This document shows positions 33,143 through 40,948 of a stretch of DNA of 64,000 bases, in pieces. The stretch's first letter is position 1; each line of letters starts with the position of its first letter. The position numbers were made by a program, and so were the translations under genes. The notes under the pieces are model-generated. The model worked only from the letters and a program-made list of their open reading frames with translations, made no database searches and was not told the DNA's origin. The stretch spans positions 1-64,000 of the forward strand of contig JAZSFX010000020.1 of the NCBI GenBank assembly GCA_045532455.1, written 5' to 3'. Source of the DNA: Ornithomonoglobus_A sp045532455 (GTDB lineage: Bacteria > Bacillota > Clostridia > UBA1381).

Positions 33143-34345
33143 ATGGTTTTGGATAAACATATTTTTGAGGGTAATTTCGGGCTTGAGCGCGAGACACTCC
33201 GTGTTACGTCTGACGGCTCACTCGCACAGACTCCGCACATATTTGATGATGAAATGATTACAAGAGATTTTTGCGAAAATCAGATTGAATTAGTGTCCCC
33301 CGTATGTAAGAATATTGATGAATTATTTGATGAGCTTTCCTCACTTGATAAAAGAGTGCGCTCCGAAATTGCAAAGAATAATGAGTACCTGTGGTTAAAC
33401 AGTAATCCACCTCATTTTGAAGACGAAGACGATATTCCTATTGCAGACTTTTACGGAGAGAGTGCTCCAAAAAGAGAATACCGCGAAAAGCTTGCAGCTC
33501 GCTACGGCAAGAGGCTTATGCTATACTGTGGGATTCATTTTAATTTCTCATTTTCCGACATTTTTTTAAAATCTCTCTGCGACGAAAACGAGGACTACAC
33601 TCAGTTTAAAAACAACTTATATTTCAGGCTGTTTAAGCAGATATGCCGATACAGTTGGGTTTTGGTTTTACTTACTGCCTCAAGCCCCGTTTATGATATG
33701 TCCCTTGACGAAGACTATACCAAAGGCGACGGTTTTGATGGATATGCTTCGCGCAGAAGTAGCAACAAGGGCTATTGGAATAAATTCGTGCCAATATTTG
33801 ACTGCACAGATTTATACACATATATTAAGGGCATTGAGCAATATGTAAAAAACGGCGCTTTATTTTCTGAATGGGAATTATATGTCCCCGCACGGTTAAA
33901 ACCCCCTGGGGTTAACAGTTTGAAAAATCTTAAAGAAAACGGAGTGAACCACATAGAGCTTCGTATGTTTGACGTTAATCCTCTATCTCCGCTTGGGATA
34001 TTCAAGGAGGATATTAAATTTGCACACTATCTTTTAATTTATCTCGCATTTTGTCCTGACTTTGATTTTACTAGCGCCCTACAGGAGAGAGCGCTTAAAA
34101 ATCATAAAGCAGCAGCACTTTATAATATGTCGGCAATTAAAATAGATAATATAAGTGCGTACGACGCAGTACTTGGTATTTTAGATGATATGAGTATTTA
34201 TTTTAAAACTTGTCCCGACGTTTTGAATATAATTGAATACCAGAAAAACAAACTCACCTGCTCTAATCGTTATTGCGAAATTATACAAAAAAAGCTCGGT
34301 AAAAACTTTCATAACGAAATGCTTAAAATTGCAAAAAATATATGA
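33143..34345 (+). CDS. Glutamate-cysteine ligase-like protein (GshA/GshF N-terminal type)
   Basis: Predicted ATP-dependent ligase forming gamma-glutamylcysteine. The 400-residue product starts with FEGNFGLERETLRVTSDGSL, matching the FGLERE motif of GshA and bifunctional GshF, and contains the ENQIELVSP and GIHFNFSFSD segments (active-site Glu and His) and EWELYVPARLKPPG. It lacks the C-terminal ATP-grasp domain of GshF, so glutathione itself may not be made. It starts 5 bp after hydE and is surely cotranscribed; the link between the two functions is unclear. Repeat copy C follows the stop by 5 nt. Confidence 0.85.
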   Translation: MVLDKHIFEGNFGLERETLRVTSDGSLAQTPHIFDDEMITRDFCENQIELVSPVCKNIDELFDELSSLDKRVRSEIAKNNEYLWLNSNPPHFEDEDDIPIADFYGESAPKREYREKLAARYGKRLMLYCGIHFNFSFSDIFLKSLCDENEDYTQFKNNLYFRLFKQICRYSWVLVLLTASSPVYDMSLDEDYTKGDGFDGYASRRSSNKGYWNKFVPIFDCTDLYTYIKGIEQYVKNGALFSEWELYVPARLKPPGVNSLKNLKENGVNHIELRMFDVNPLSPLGIFKEDIKFAHYLLIYLAFCPDFDFTSALQERALKNHKAAALYNMSAIKIDNISAYDAVLGILDDMSIYFKTCPDVLNIIEYQKNKLTCSNRYCEIIQKKLGKNFHNEMLKIAKNI

Positions 34346-34350
34346 TTATA

Positions 34351-34443
34351 AGAGAGGACAATCTGTATTAATTCTGTTGCTCAGACAATAAATCCTATGG
34401 ATTTAAAACTCGCAACATCGAATCAATACAGACCGTCCTCTCT
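34351..34443 (+). repeat. Palindromic repeat element, copy C
   Basis: A 93-bp copy, core on the plus strand: outer stem AGAGAGGAC(AA)TCTGTATTAATTC with GAATCAATACAGA(CC)GTCCTCTCT, then GTTGC/GCAAC and TAAATCC/GGATTTA. The second stem differs from copies A, B and D (ATTGC/GCAAT) by a paired change. One core base (G of ACAGA) is missing. It begins 5 nt after the ligase stop and ends in CTCTCTGTTTTT, a plausible terminator tail. Confidence 0.9.
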
Positions 34444-34553
34444 GTTTTTATCTGATTAATTCGCTTGGCGCACTCCTCGTTTTTATTTTTACGAATAAAA
34501 AATAACTAAAATTTTATAAGTAACTTCGTACAAAATGACAGTCGTTTTTTGTT

Positions 34554-34637
34554 GTTTATTTGTTTGATATTTATAAAAAGGTGGTAAGTATTATGTATAA
34601 GGCTTATTATGTAAGTGATAACTAAAAACAAATAAAC
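34554..34637 (+). promoter_or_regulatory. 12-bp inverted repeat flanking a leader ORF, possible translational attenuator
   Basis: GTTTATTTGTTT (34554-34565) is exactly complementary to AAACAAATAAAC (34626-34637). The first arm lies before a Shine-Dalgarno site and 10-codon ORF; the second begins right after that ORF's stop and ends one base before the AAAGGA site of the EF-G-like gene. Pairing would enclose the leader ORF and place a stem against the downstream ribosome-binding site. The stretch 34444-34553 shows no gene and no convincing promoter. Confidence 0.45.
34593..34625 (+). CDS. Possible 10-aa leader peptide
   Basis: ATG at 34593, 7 nt behind AAAGGTGG, opens a frame for MYKAYYVSDN and stops at TAA 34623-34625. 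The ribosome-binding site is strong and spacing good, which is unusual for a random short frame. It precedes the EF-G-like gene by 28 nt and is enclosed by the inverted repeat. Coding is inferred only from these features. Confidence 0.4.
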   Translation: MYKAYYVSDN

Positions 34638-34653
34638 GAAAGGATTTGATAAT

Positions 34654-36714
34654 ATGAAATTATACAAAATGGAGGACATTCGAAACATTGCCGTTATGGG
34701 GCACGGAAAATGCGGTAAAACAACTTTAGCAGAGGCTATGTTTTATAATGCAGGGGCTATTGACCGTTTGGGTAAAGTTGCAGACGGAACAACCGTTACA
34801 GACTGCGACCCCGAAGAAGTAAAGCGCGGCTTTTCTATTTCAACTTCTGTTGCTCCTATAGAGTGGAAAGATATGAAATACAACGTAATAGACACACCCG
34901 GATTTTTTGATTTTGCAGGCGACGTAAAAGCAGGCGTAAGAGCTGCTGACTCGGCACTTGTTGTACTTAGCGGCAGAAGTGGTGTTTCGGTTGGTACTGA
35001 GCAGGTATTCCAATATGCCAAAAATAAAGGTGTGCCGATAATGTTCTTTGTTAATAAAATTGACGACTCACGCGGTAATTACGAGCGTACTCTTGAAGAA
35101 ATGAAAGCAACTTTCGGCAAGTCAATCACACCGTTTGTATACCCCATAAGAGAGGGCGACGAATTCAAGGGCTTTGTTGATATAGTTGATATGACAGCAA
35201 GACGCTACGAGGGTCAGGACAGAGTTGATATTCCTGTTCCCGACGGTATGGCAGACATTGTTGCACCTCTAAGAGAAATGATAATGGAAGCTATTGCAGA
35301 AACTGACGAAGAGCTTATGGTTAAATATTTCAACGGCGAAGAATTTACTTTTGATGAAATTAAAAAAGCTATAAGAAAGGGTGTAAAAGACGGTAGCATC
35401 TACCCTGTATATTGCGGAAGCGGTCAGGACAATATCGGTGTAAGAAGCCTTATGGACGGTATTGGAAAGTATCTTCCTGCACCGTCGGAAATCGAGGAAA
35501 TCGGCAGAATGGCCGATACTGCAGAGCCGGTTGAATTGGTACAAACAGCAGAAGAAACAACTGCGGCAGTTGTGTTTAAGACAATAGCTGACCCTTACGT
35601 TGGTAAACTTTCAATTTTCAGGGTATATTCGGGCGAGATTAAATCCGATACCACACTATACAACCCCAACAAAGGCGAAAACGAAAGAATTGGTAAAATA
35701 TATTCGATTTGTGGCAAAAAACAGGTTGAAACATCATGCGTTAAAGCCGGTGATATAGGTTGCGTTGCAAAGCTTGAATTCACAAAAACAGGTGATACAC
35801 TTTGTGAGCGTAACAAGAACATAATTCTTACAGGCATAGAATTCCCCTCTCCTGTACTTTCGATGGCAGTAAAGCCTGAAGCAAAGGGTGATGAAGAAAA
35901 GATAGTAAGCGGACTTACAAAGCTTATGGACGAAGACCCGTCATTTACTGTAACAAACAATACCGAAACAAAGCAAACACTTATAAACGGTCAGGGCGAA
36001 CAACACATAGAAGTAATTTTGAGCAAACTAAAGACCAAGTACGGAACCAACGTAGTAGTTGAAGAGCCTATAACACCTTATCGTGAAACAATAACAAAAA
36101 CAGTTACTGTTGAGGGTAAACATAAGAAACAATCGGGCGGTCATGGTCAGTACGGTCATGTAAAGATTGAGTTTGCGCCAGGTATCACCGAAGAAATGAT
36201 ATTCGAAGAAAAAATATTCGGCGGCAGCGTTCCTCGTAACTACTTCCCTGCAGTTGAAAAAGGGCTTTTGGACAGCTGCGAAAAGGGTGTGCTTGCAGGA
36301 TATCCGGTTGTTAATCTTAAGGCAACACTTCTTGACGGTTCATACCACCCTGTTGACTCATCAGAAATGGCATTCAAGACTGCTGCTTCTATTGCATACA
36401 AGGAAGGCTTAAAGCAGGCGGGTCCTGTTATTCTTGAGCCAATCGGTTACTTAAAGAGCTATGTCCCCGAAAATATCATGGGCGACGTTATAGGTGATAT
36501 TAACAAACGTCGTGGTCGTATAATGGGAATGGGCGAAAGCGACAAGCCGGGTCTTAATCTTGTAGAGGCCGAAGTGCCGATGTCCGAAATGCATAAGTAT
36601 GCAACCGACTTAAGAGCACTGAGCGGAGGTAGAGGAATATTCACTTTTGAGTTCGTAAGATACGAAAAAGCGCCTATGGAAGTTGCAAACAAAATTATTG
36701 CTTCTTCTCACTAA
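34654..36714 (+). CDS. EF-G-like translational GTPase (EF-G paralogue)
   Basis: A 686-residue protein with all five EF-G domains: G domain (about 1-275), domain II, III, IV (QSGGHGQYGHVKIEF, about 490) and V (ILEPIGYLKSYVPENIMGDV). It is not the main fusA: the P-loop is GHGKCGKTT rather than AHIDAGKTT, and switch I reads KRGFSISTS instead of ERGITI. G3 (DTPGFFDF) lacks the usual DTPGHVDF histidine, and G4 is NKID. Such divergent EF-G-like proteins are widespread in Firmicutes and of uncertain role. The missing P-loop Asp and altered switch/G3 residues suggest altered GTP hydrolysis. Not located beside rpsL/rpsG. Confidence 0.9.
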   Translation: MKLYKMEDIRNIAVMGHGKCGKTTLAEAMFYNAGAIDRLGKVADGTTVTDCDPEEVKRGFSISTSVAPIEWKDMKYNVIDTPGFFDFAGDVKAGVRAADSALVVLSGRSGVSVGTEQVFQYAKNKGVPIMFFVNKIDDSRGNYERTLEEMKATFGKSITPFVYPIREGDEFKGFVDIVDMTARRYEGQDRVDIPVPDGMADIVAPLREMIMEAIAETDEELMVKYFNGEEFTFDEIKKAIRKGVKDGSIYPVYCGSGQDNIGVRSLMDGIGKYLPAPSEIEEIGRMADTAEPVELVQTAEETTAAVVFKTIADPYVGKLSIFRVYSGEIKSDTTLYNPNKGENERIGKIYSICGKKQVETSCVKAGDIGCVAKLEFTKTGDTLCERNKNIILTGIEFPSPVLSMAVKPEAKGDEEKIVSGLTKLMDEDPSFTVTNNTETKQTLINGQGEQHIEVILSKLKTKYGTNVVVEEPITPYRETITKTVTVEGKHKKQSGGHGQYGHVKIEFAPGITEEMIFEEKIFGGSVPRNYFPAVEKGLLDSCEKGVLAGYPVVNLKATLLDGSYHPVDSSEMAFKTAASIAYKEGLKQAGPVILEPIGYLKSYVPENIMGDVIGDINKRRGRIMGMGESDKPGLNLVEAEVPMSEMHKYATDLRALSGGRGIFTFEFVRYEKAPMEVANKIIASSH

Positions 36715-36751
36715 TCTTTTGTGCACATTTGTTTTGCGCTAACCCCTTTTT

Positions 36752-36798
36752 GTCGAAGATAGACAAAGATTTATTTGAATTTTTGTCTATTATTCGAC
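36752..36798. repeat. Imperfect 15-bp inverted repeat after the EF-G-like gene
   Basis: GTCGAA-g-ATAGACAAA (36752-36767) pairs with TTTGTCTAT-ta-TTCGAC (36782-36798), giving two perfect stem blocks of 6 and 9 bp around a 14-nt loop. No T-run follows on either strand, so a standard terminator is doubtful; an operator for the downstream ATPase gene or an RNA-processing hairpin are alternatives. Confidence 0.55.
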
Positions 36799-36944
36799 TA
36801 CCAATTTTATCGAAAATATGTTAATATATAGTATGTGTCGTTATGTAACATAAGGTTATATTTTACACGTAAAACAAAAGATTATATTAAAAGTCAATCT
36901 GTAAAAATAAAGTAAACTTAAAATATGAGAGGGGACTATTGACA

Positions 36945-38051
36945 ATGGCAGATTTACAATTAAAACACATTACTAAAAGGTATCCTAACGGTTTCGTTGG
37001 TGCCAGCGATATCACACTTGATATTGAAGATAAAGAATTTATAATTCTTGTTGGTCCTTCAGGTTGTGGTAAATCAACAACATTGCGTATGATAGCAGGT
37101 CTTGAAGAAATTTCTGAAGGTGAGCTTTACATAGGCGGCAAGCTTATGAACGACGTTGCTCCAAAAGATAGAGATATAGCAATGGTTTTCCAGAACTACG
37201 CTCTATATCCGCATATGACAGTTTATGATAACATGGCATTTGCGCTTAAGCTAAGAAAGACTCCAAAAGACGAAATAAAGAAGAGAGTTGAAGAAGCAGC
37301 TAAGATTCTTGAAATTGAGCATTTGCTTGACAGAAAGCCGGCTGCTCTATCTGGTGGTCAGAGACAGCGTGTTGCTATGGGACGTGCGCTTGTTCGTAGC
37401 CCTAAGGTATTCCTTTTGGACGAACCGCTTTCAAACCTTGACGCTAAGCTAAGAGTTGCAATGAGAACTGAAATTAAGAAGTTGCACCACAAGCTACAAA
37501 CAACATTTATCTACGTTACTCACGACCAGACAGAAGCCATGACAATGGGTACACGTATCGTTGTTCTTAAAGACGGTTTTGTTCAACAAGTAGATACACC
37601 AACAACACTATACTCAGAACCATGTAACCTATTCGTTGCAGGATTCGTCGGTTCACCTCAAATGAACTTTGTTGACGCAGAGCTTTCTGAAAAAGACGGT
37701 GGCGTATACGCAACATTCGGCGAAAACTCAATTAAGATTCCTGAAGGCAAGGTAGCTCCTCTTAAGGATTACATCGGTAAAACTGTTGTATTGGGTATCA
37801 GACCTGAAGATATTCATGACGACGAAGGCTTTATCGCAGCTAAGCCTGACGGTGTATGTGAAGCATATGTTGAAGTTACAGAGCTACTTGGTTCAGAAAC
37901 ATTCTTATACTTAAAGATTTCTGATACTCAGTTCACAGCTAAGGTTAACCAGAGATCAAACGCTAAGATTGAAGATACAATCAAAGTTTGCTTCGATACA
38001 AATAAGCTACACGTATTCGATAAAGAAACAGAACTTGCTATTGTTCACTAA
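36945..38051 (+). CDS. Sugar ABC transporter ATP-binding subunit, MsmK/UgpC type
   Basis: Cytoplasmic ATPase energising carbohydrate importers of the CUT1 class. The 368-residue product starts MADLQLKHITKRYPNG (ATG 36945, 10 nt behind GAGAGGGG; an in-frame TTG two codons earlier is less well spaced). It has Walker A GPSGCGKSTT, Q-loop MVFQNYALYPHMTV, signature LSGGQRQRVAMGRAL, Walker B FLLDEPLSNLD and a C-terminal regulatory OB (TOBE) domain (about 235-368). No permease or binding protein is adjacent, so it probably serves several remote transporters, as shared MsmK does in streptococci. Confidence 0.92.
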   Translation: MADLQLKHITKRYPNGFVGASDITLDIEDKEFIILVGPSGCGKSTTLRMIAGLEEISEGELYIGGKLMNDVAPKDRDIAMVFQNYALYPHMTVYDNMAFALKLRKTPKDEIKKRVEEAAKILEIEHLLDRKPAALSGGQRQRVAMGRALVRSPKVFLLDEPLSNLDAKLRVAMRTEIKKLHHKLQTTFIYVTHDQTEAMTMGTRIVVLKDGFVQQVDTPTTLYSEPCNLFVAGFVGSPQMNFVDAELSEKDGGVYATFGENSIKIPEGKVAPLKDYIGKTVVLGIRPEDIHDDEGFIAAKPDGVCEAYVEVTELLGSETFLYLKISDTQFTAKVNQRSNAKIEDTIKVCFDTNKLHVFDKETELAIVH

Positions 38052-38064
38052 TCCAGATATAGTC

Positions 38065-38097
38065 AAAGCAACAACTCATACGAGTTGTTGCTTTTTT
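38065..38097 (+). terminator. Terminator of the MsmK-type ATPase gene
   Basis: Stem AAAGCAACAACTC/GAGTTGTTGCTTT, 4-nt loop, followed by TTTTATT, 14 bp after the stop. Confidence 0.9.
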
Positions 38098-38113
38098 ATT
38101 CTCTTTATTCATA

Positions 38114-38148
38114 AAAAATGACTATTGCCTATGGCAATAGTCATTTTT
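38114..38148 (-). terminator. Terminator of the lipoprotein gene
   Basis: Stem AAAAATGACTATTGCC/GGCAATAGTCATTTTT with a 3-nt loop; T-rich on both sides, 6 bp after the minus-strand stop at 38154. Confidence 0.85.
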
Positions 38149-38153
38149 AATTA

Positions 38154-38696
38154 TTATTTGCTTTGTTCTAATGGTGGAACAATCGCCTCAAAATTTGTTA
38201 TGGCTTTTGCCGCAAGCGTGAGCAGGAGGTTTTGTTGTTCACTGCTGTTTCCCGAGCCGGCGCTTATTTTTATAATGCAACCTCTGTCGTAAACATATAT
38301 CGACGGGAATGCAATATATGCACTCTCACCAAGATTTGCAATATCTATTGTATCGCTTCTTTTTGCTTTTGACTCCTCAAACTGCGCTCTTACAACTTCT
38401 GCACTAATCTTATCTGTCATCTGAGTTATCTTTATTTCGACACTGTCGTTTGCACCTTTTGGCTCACTTACGTATATTGCCTTTGAGGTGTTGTCTTCAT
38501 GAACTATAACTCCACCATCAACTACCGGTACATATTCATAATTCAATGCTTCGTACACGTCATTTGCTGTAAGAACATTTACAGGGTCAATTTCTGTAAT
38601 CGTTGTCTGTGTTTTTTCAGTATTATCCTTGCTAGTGCAAGCAGATATGGTGAGCACCATAAGTATGCTCATAACAACTAATAACAGTTTTTTCAT
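38154..38696 (-). CDS. Lipoprotein of unknown function
   Basis: A 180-residue predicted lipoprotein: signal MKKLLLVVMSILMVLTISAC with lipobox ISAC (Cys20), then a threonine-rich linker and a small mixed alpha/beta domain (about 45-175). I do not recognise a named family with confidence; small periplasmic-side domains of this type are common in clostridia. It starts 29 bp after the transketolase C-terminal subunit gene on the same strand and ends at a terminator, so it is probably the last gene of the cysS-mrnC-transketolase transcript. Confidence 0.75.
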   Translation of the reverse strand: MKKLLLVVMSILMVLTISACTSKDNTEKTQTTITEIDPVNVLTANDVYEALNYEYVPVVDGGVIVHEDNTSKAIYVSEPKGANDSVEIKITQMTDKISAEVVRAQFEESKAKRSDTIDIANLGESAYIAFPSIYVYDRGCIIKISAGSGNSSEQQNLLLTLAAKAITNFEAIVPPLEQSK

Positions 38697-38725
38697 TTTT
38701 ATCCTCCAATATCACAAATCGTTTT

Positions 38726-39658
38726 TTATCTTTTAAGCTCGATTACTTGTTTTGCTTTTTCTACAATGTTTTGTGGTGTTAGCCCATATTCCTCAAACAA
38801 CTCAGCAGGCTTACCCGACTTACCAAATCTGTCTGTACCTATTATCTTTACAGGGCACGGTGCATTCTCACACACCACTTCTGCAACTGCACTGCCAAGA
38901 CCACCCATTATATAGTGTTCCTCGCAAGTTACAATAGCGCCTGTTTCTTTTGATGCTTTTATAATAATATCTTTGTCTATCGGTTTTATTGTATGAATGT
39001 TTACAACTCTTGCGCTTATGCCTTCTTCCTTTAACATACCAGCTGCCTCGAGTGCCATTCCTACCATAAGTCCCGTAGCAACAATAGTTACGTCGTTTCC
39101 GTCTTTTAACTCCACTCCCTTGCCAAGCTCGAACTTGTAGTCGTCGCCATTTACATCGTCAACTGCAAGTCTGCCAAATCTCATATATACGGGCCCCTCG
39201 TAATCTATAGCCGCTTTTACCGCCGCAAATGCCTCTCTGTCGTCGGCAGGGTTTATAATAACCATATTGGGTATAGACCTCATAAGTGCAATATCCTCAA
39301 GACATTGATGCGAAGCACCGTCTTCACCAACAGATATACCTGCGTGAGTTGCACCTATCTTTACATTAAGGTTTGTGTATCCGATTGAGTTTCTTACCTG
39401 TTCAAATGCACGACCTGCCGCAAACATTGCAAAAGATGAGGCAAATACCGTTTTGCCTGTTGATGCAATACCCGCTGCAACACTCATCATATTACCCTCT
39501 GCTATACCTACATTAAAAAATCTTTCGGGGTAGGCTTTTTGGAACATTGCTGTTTTTGTAGAGGCAGAAAGGTCCGCATCCAGAACAACTATATTGGTAT
39601 TGGCACCAAACTCTGCAAGCGCCGCACCGTATGATTCTCTTGTAGCTTTTTTTGCCAT
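38726..39658 (-). CDS. Transketolase, C-terminal subunit
   Basis: The pyrimidine-binding and C-terminal domains of transketolase as a separate 310-residue protein. It contains DLSASTKTAMFQKAYPERFF, GIAEGNMMSVAAGIAS (the cofactor-activating Glu) and the C-terminal EHYIMGGLGSAVAEV segment. Together with the adjoining N-terminal subunit it forms the heterotetrameric enzyme of the non-oxidative pentose phosphate pathway. Stop/start codons of the two genes overlap by one base, ensuring equal synthesis. Resemblance to DXS C-terminal halves is general to the superfamily. Confidence 0.93.
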   Translation of the reverse strand: MAKKATRESYGAALAEFGANTNIVVLDADLSASTKTAMFQKAYPERFFNVGIAEGNMMSVAAGIASTGKTVFASSFAMFAAGRAFEQVRNSIGYTNLNVKIGATHAGISVGEDGASHQCLEDIALMRSIPNMVIINPADDREAFAAVKAAIDYEGPVYMRFGRLAVDDVNGDDYKFELGKGVELKDGNDVTIVATGLMVGMALEAAGMLKEEGISARVVNIHTIKPIDKDIIIKASKETGAIVTCEEHYIMGGLGSAVAEVVCENAPCPVKIIGTDRFGKSGKPAELFEEYGLTPQNIVEKAKQVIELKR

Positions 39659-40506
39659 TATAGCTCACCCTCCAATCTATTGATGATTTCATCCAATTCT
39701 TTTATTGCCTGTTCGTATTCGGGTTGCTTTGGTGCATTTCCGTGCCACGAAGCCTGATTTTCCATAAACGATACATTCTTACCCTTTACCGATTTCATTA
39801 TAATAGCAGTCGGCTTACCCTTGCATGCTTTTGCCGTCTCAATGGCGTCGTATAGCTTTGTAAAATCGTGTGCGTCTGTTACAATTACATTCCAGCCAAA
39901 TGCCTCGAACTTTTTATCAATAGGAGTAGGATTCATTACCTCGGTTATATCACCATCTATCTGAAGACCGTTATTGTCTACAAATATGGTAAAGTTATCG
40001 AGCTTGTAGTGAGCCGCAAACATAGCCTGTTCCCATACCTGACCTTCTTCTATCTCACCGTCGCCAAGAATTGAGTAAACTCTGTAATCCTTGTTATCAA
40101 TCTTTGCAGCCAGTGCCATACCGCCTGCCGCACTCACACCCTGACCAAGCGAGCCTGTTGACATATCAATACCGGGCACTTTTTTCATATCAGGGTGGCC
40201 TTGCAGATATGAATCTATCTTTCTGAAAGTTGCTACGTCTTCAACCGGGAAATAGCCTCTTAGTGCCAATGTTGAATACAGCGCCGGAGCAGTGTGTCCC
40301 TTTGAAAGTACAAAGCGGTCTCTGTCCTCTTTCTTTGGATTTTTGGGGTCTATGTTCATAACCTCAAAATACAAAAGTGTAAGCACCTCTGCAATGGATA
40401 GTGAACCTCCCGGATGTCCCGAAGCTGCCGAATATACTGCAGTTAAAGCATTTTTTCTTACTTTATTTGCAATAATGGATAACTCGATAATTCTTTTTTT
40501 GTCCAT
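39658..40506 (-). CDS. Transketolase, N-terminal (TPP-binding) subunit
   Basis: The thiamine-diphosphate-binding half, 282 aa. It carries the phosphate-binding HPGGSLSIAEVLTLLYF and the TPP motif GDGEIEEGQVWEQAMFAAHY...NN (about residues 150-180), and HGNAP near the end. Split transketolase genes of this kind are common in clostridia and archaea; this is a native two-subunit form and not a broken gene, as both halves start with proper ribosome-binding sites. It follows mrnC by 16 bp. Confidence 0.94.
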   Translation of the reverse strand: MDKKRIIELSIIANKVRKNALTAVYSAASGHPGGSLSIAEVLTLLYFEVMNIDPKNPKKEDRDRFVLSKGHTAPALYSTLALRGYFPVEDVATFRKIDSYLQGHPDMKKVPGIDMSTGSLGQGVSAAGGMALAAKIDNKDYRVYSILGDGEIEEGQVWEQAMFAAHYKLDNFTIFVDNNGLQIDGDITEVMNPTPIDKKFEAFGWNVIVTDAHDFTKLYDAIETAKACKGKPTAIIMKSVKGKNVSFMENQASWHGNAPKQPEYEQAIKELDEIINRLEGEL

Positions 40507-40522
40507 TAGTATTTCCTCCTTG

Positions 40523-40948
40523 TTATTGTTGCTCTACTATATCAAAGGCATTATCATATGCTGCAGACATAAGCTCGTTAAGTCTTTCCTTTTCGCCTGA
40601 CAGGTACAAATACCCTACGAGTGCCTCAAATCCCGTTGCATGACGGTAGTCTGTGAGATTTGCATTTTTAGGCACTGTGGGAGATTTTGCATTTCTGCCG
40701 CGTTTAAAGATTGCCATTTCCTTTTCACTCAGTATGCCCTCAAGCGCATGAATACTGTTCGACTGTGCATGTGCCTTAACATACTTAACACTTTGTAAAT
40801 GTAATTTATGTGCAGGCATATCGGGATTTTCGCTTATAACTCTGTTTCTGACATATAGTTCATATACTCCATCGCCTATGTATGCAAGCGAAAGCGGTGC
40901 ATACTGCGACGGTTCTTTTTGCTTATCTGTCATTTTGCATAACTCCAT
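40523..40948 (-). CDS. mrnC: Mini-ribonuclease III
   Basis: RNase III catalytic domain without the dsRNA-binding domain; in Bacillus it matures 23S rRNA ends. The 141-residue product has the signature SLAYIGDGVYELYVRNRV with its active-site Asp, and the second acidic motif in the GFEALVGYLYLSGEKERL helix. The start overlaps the cysS end by 19 bp, the standard cysS-mrnC pairing of Firmicutes (in Bacillus followed by rlmB). Confidence 0.95.
   Translation of the reverse strand: MELCKMTDKQKEPSQYAPLSLAYIGDGVYELYVRNRVISENPDMPAHKLHLQSVKYVKAHAQSNSIHALEGILSEKEMAIFKRGRNAKSPTVPKNANLTDYRHATGFEALVGYLYLSGEKERLNELMSAAYDNAFDIVEQQ

Noticed and set aside
39658..40506. Transketolase broken by a frameshift.
   Set aside because: Both halves have proper starts, conserved ends and a one-base stop/start overlap, the normal two-subunit arrangement in clostridia.
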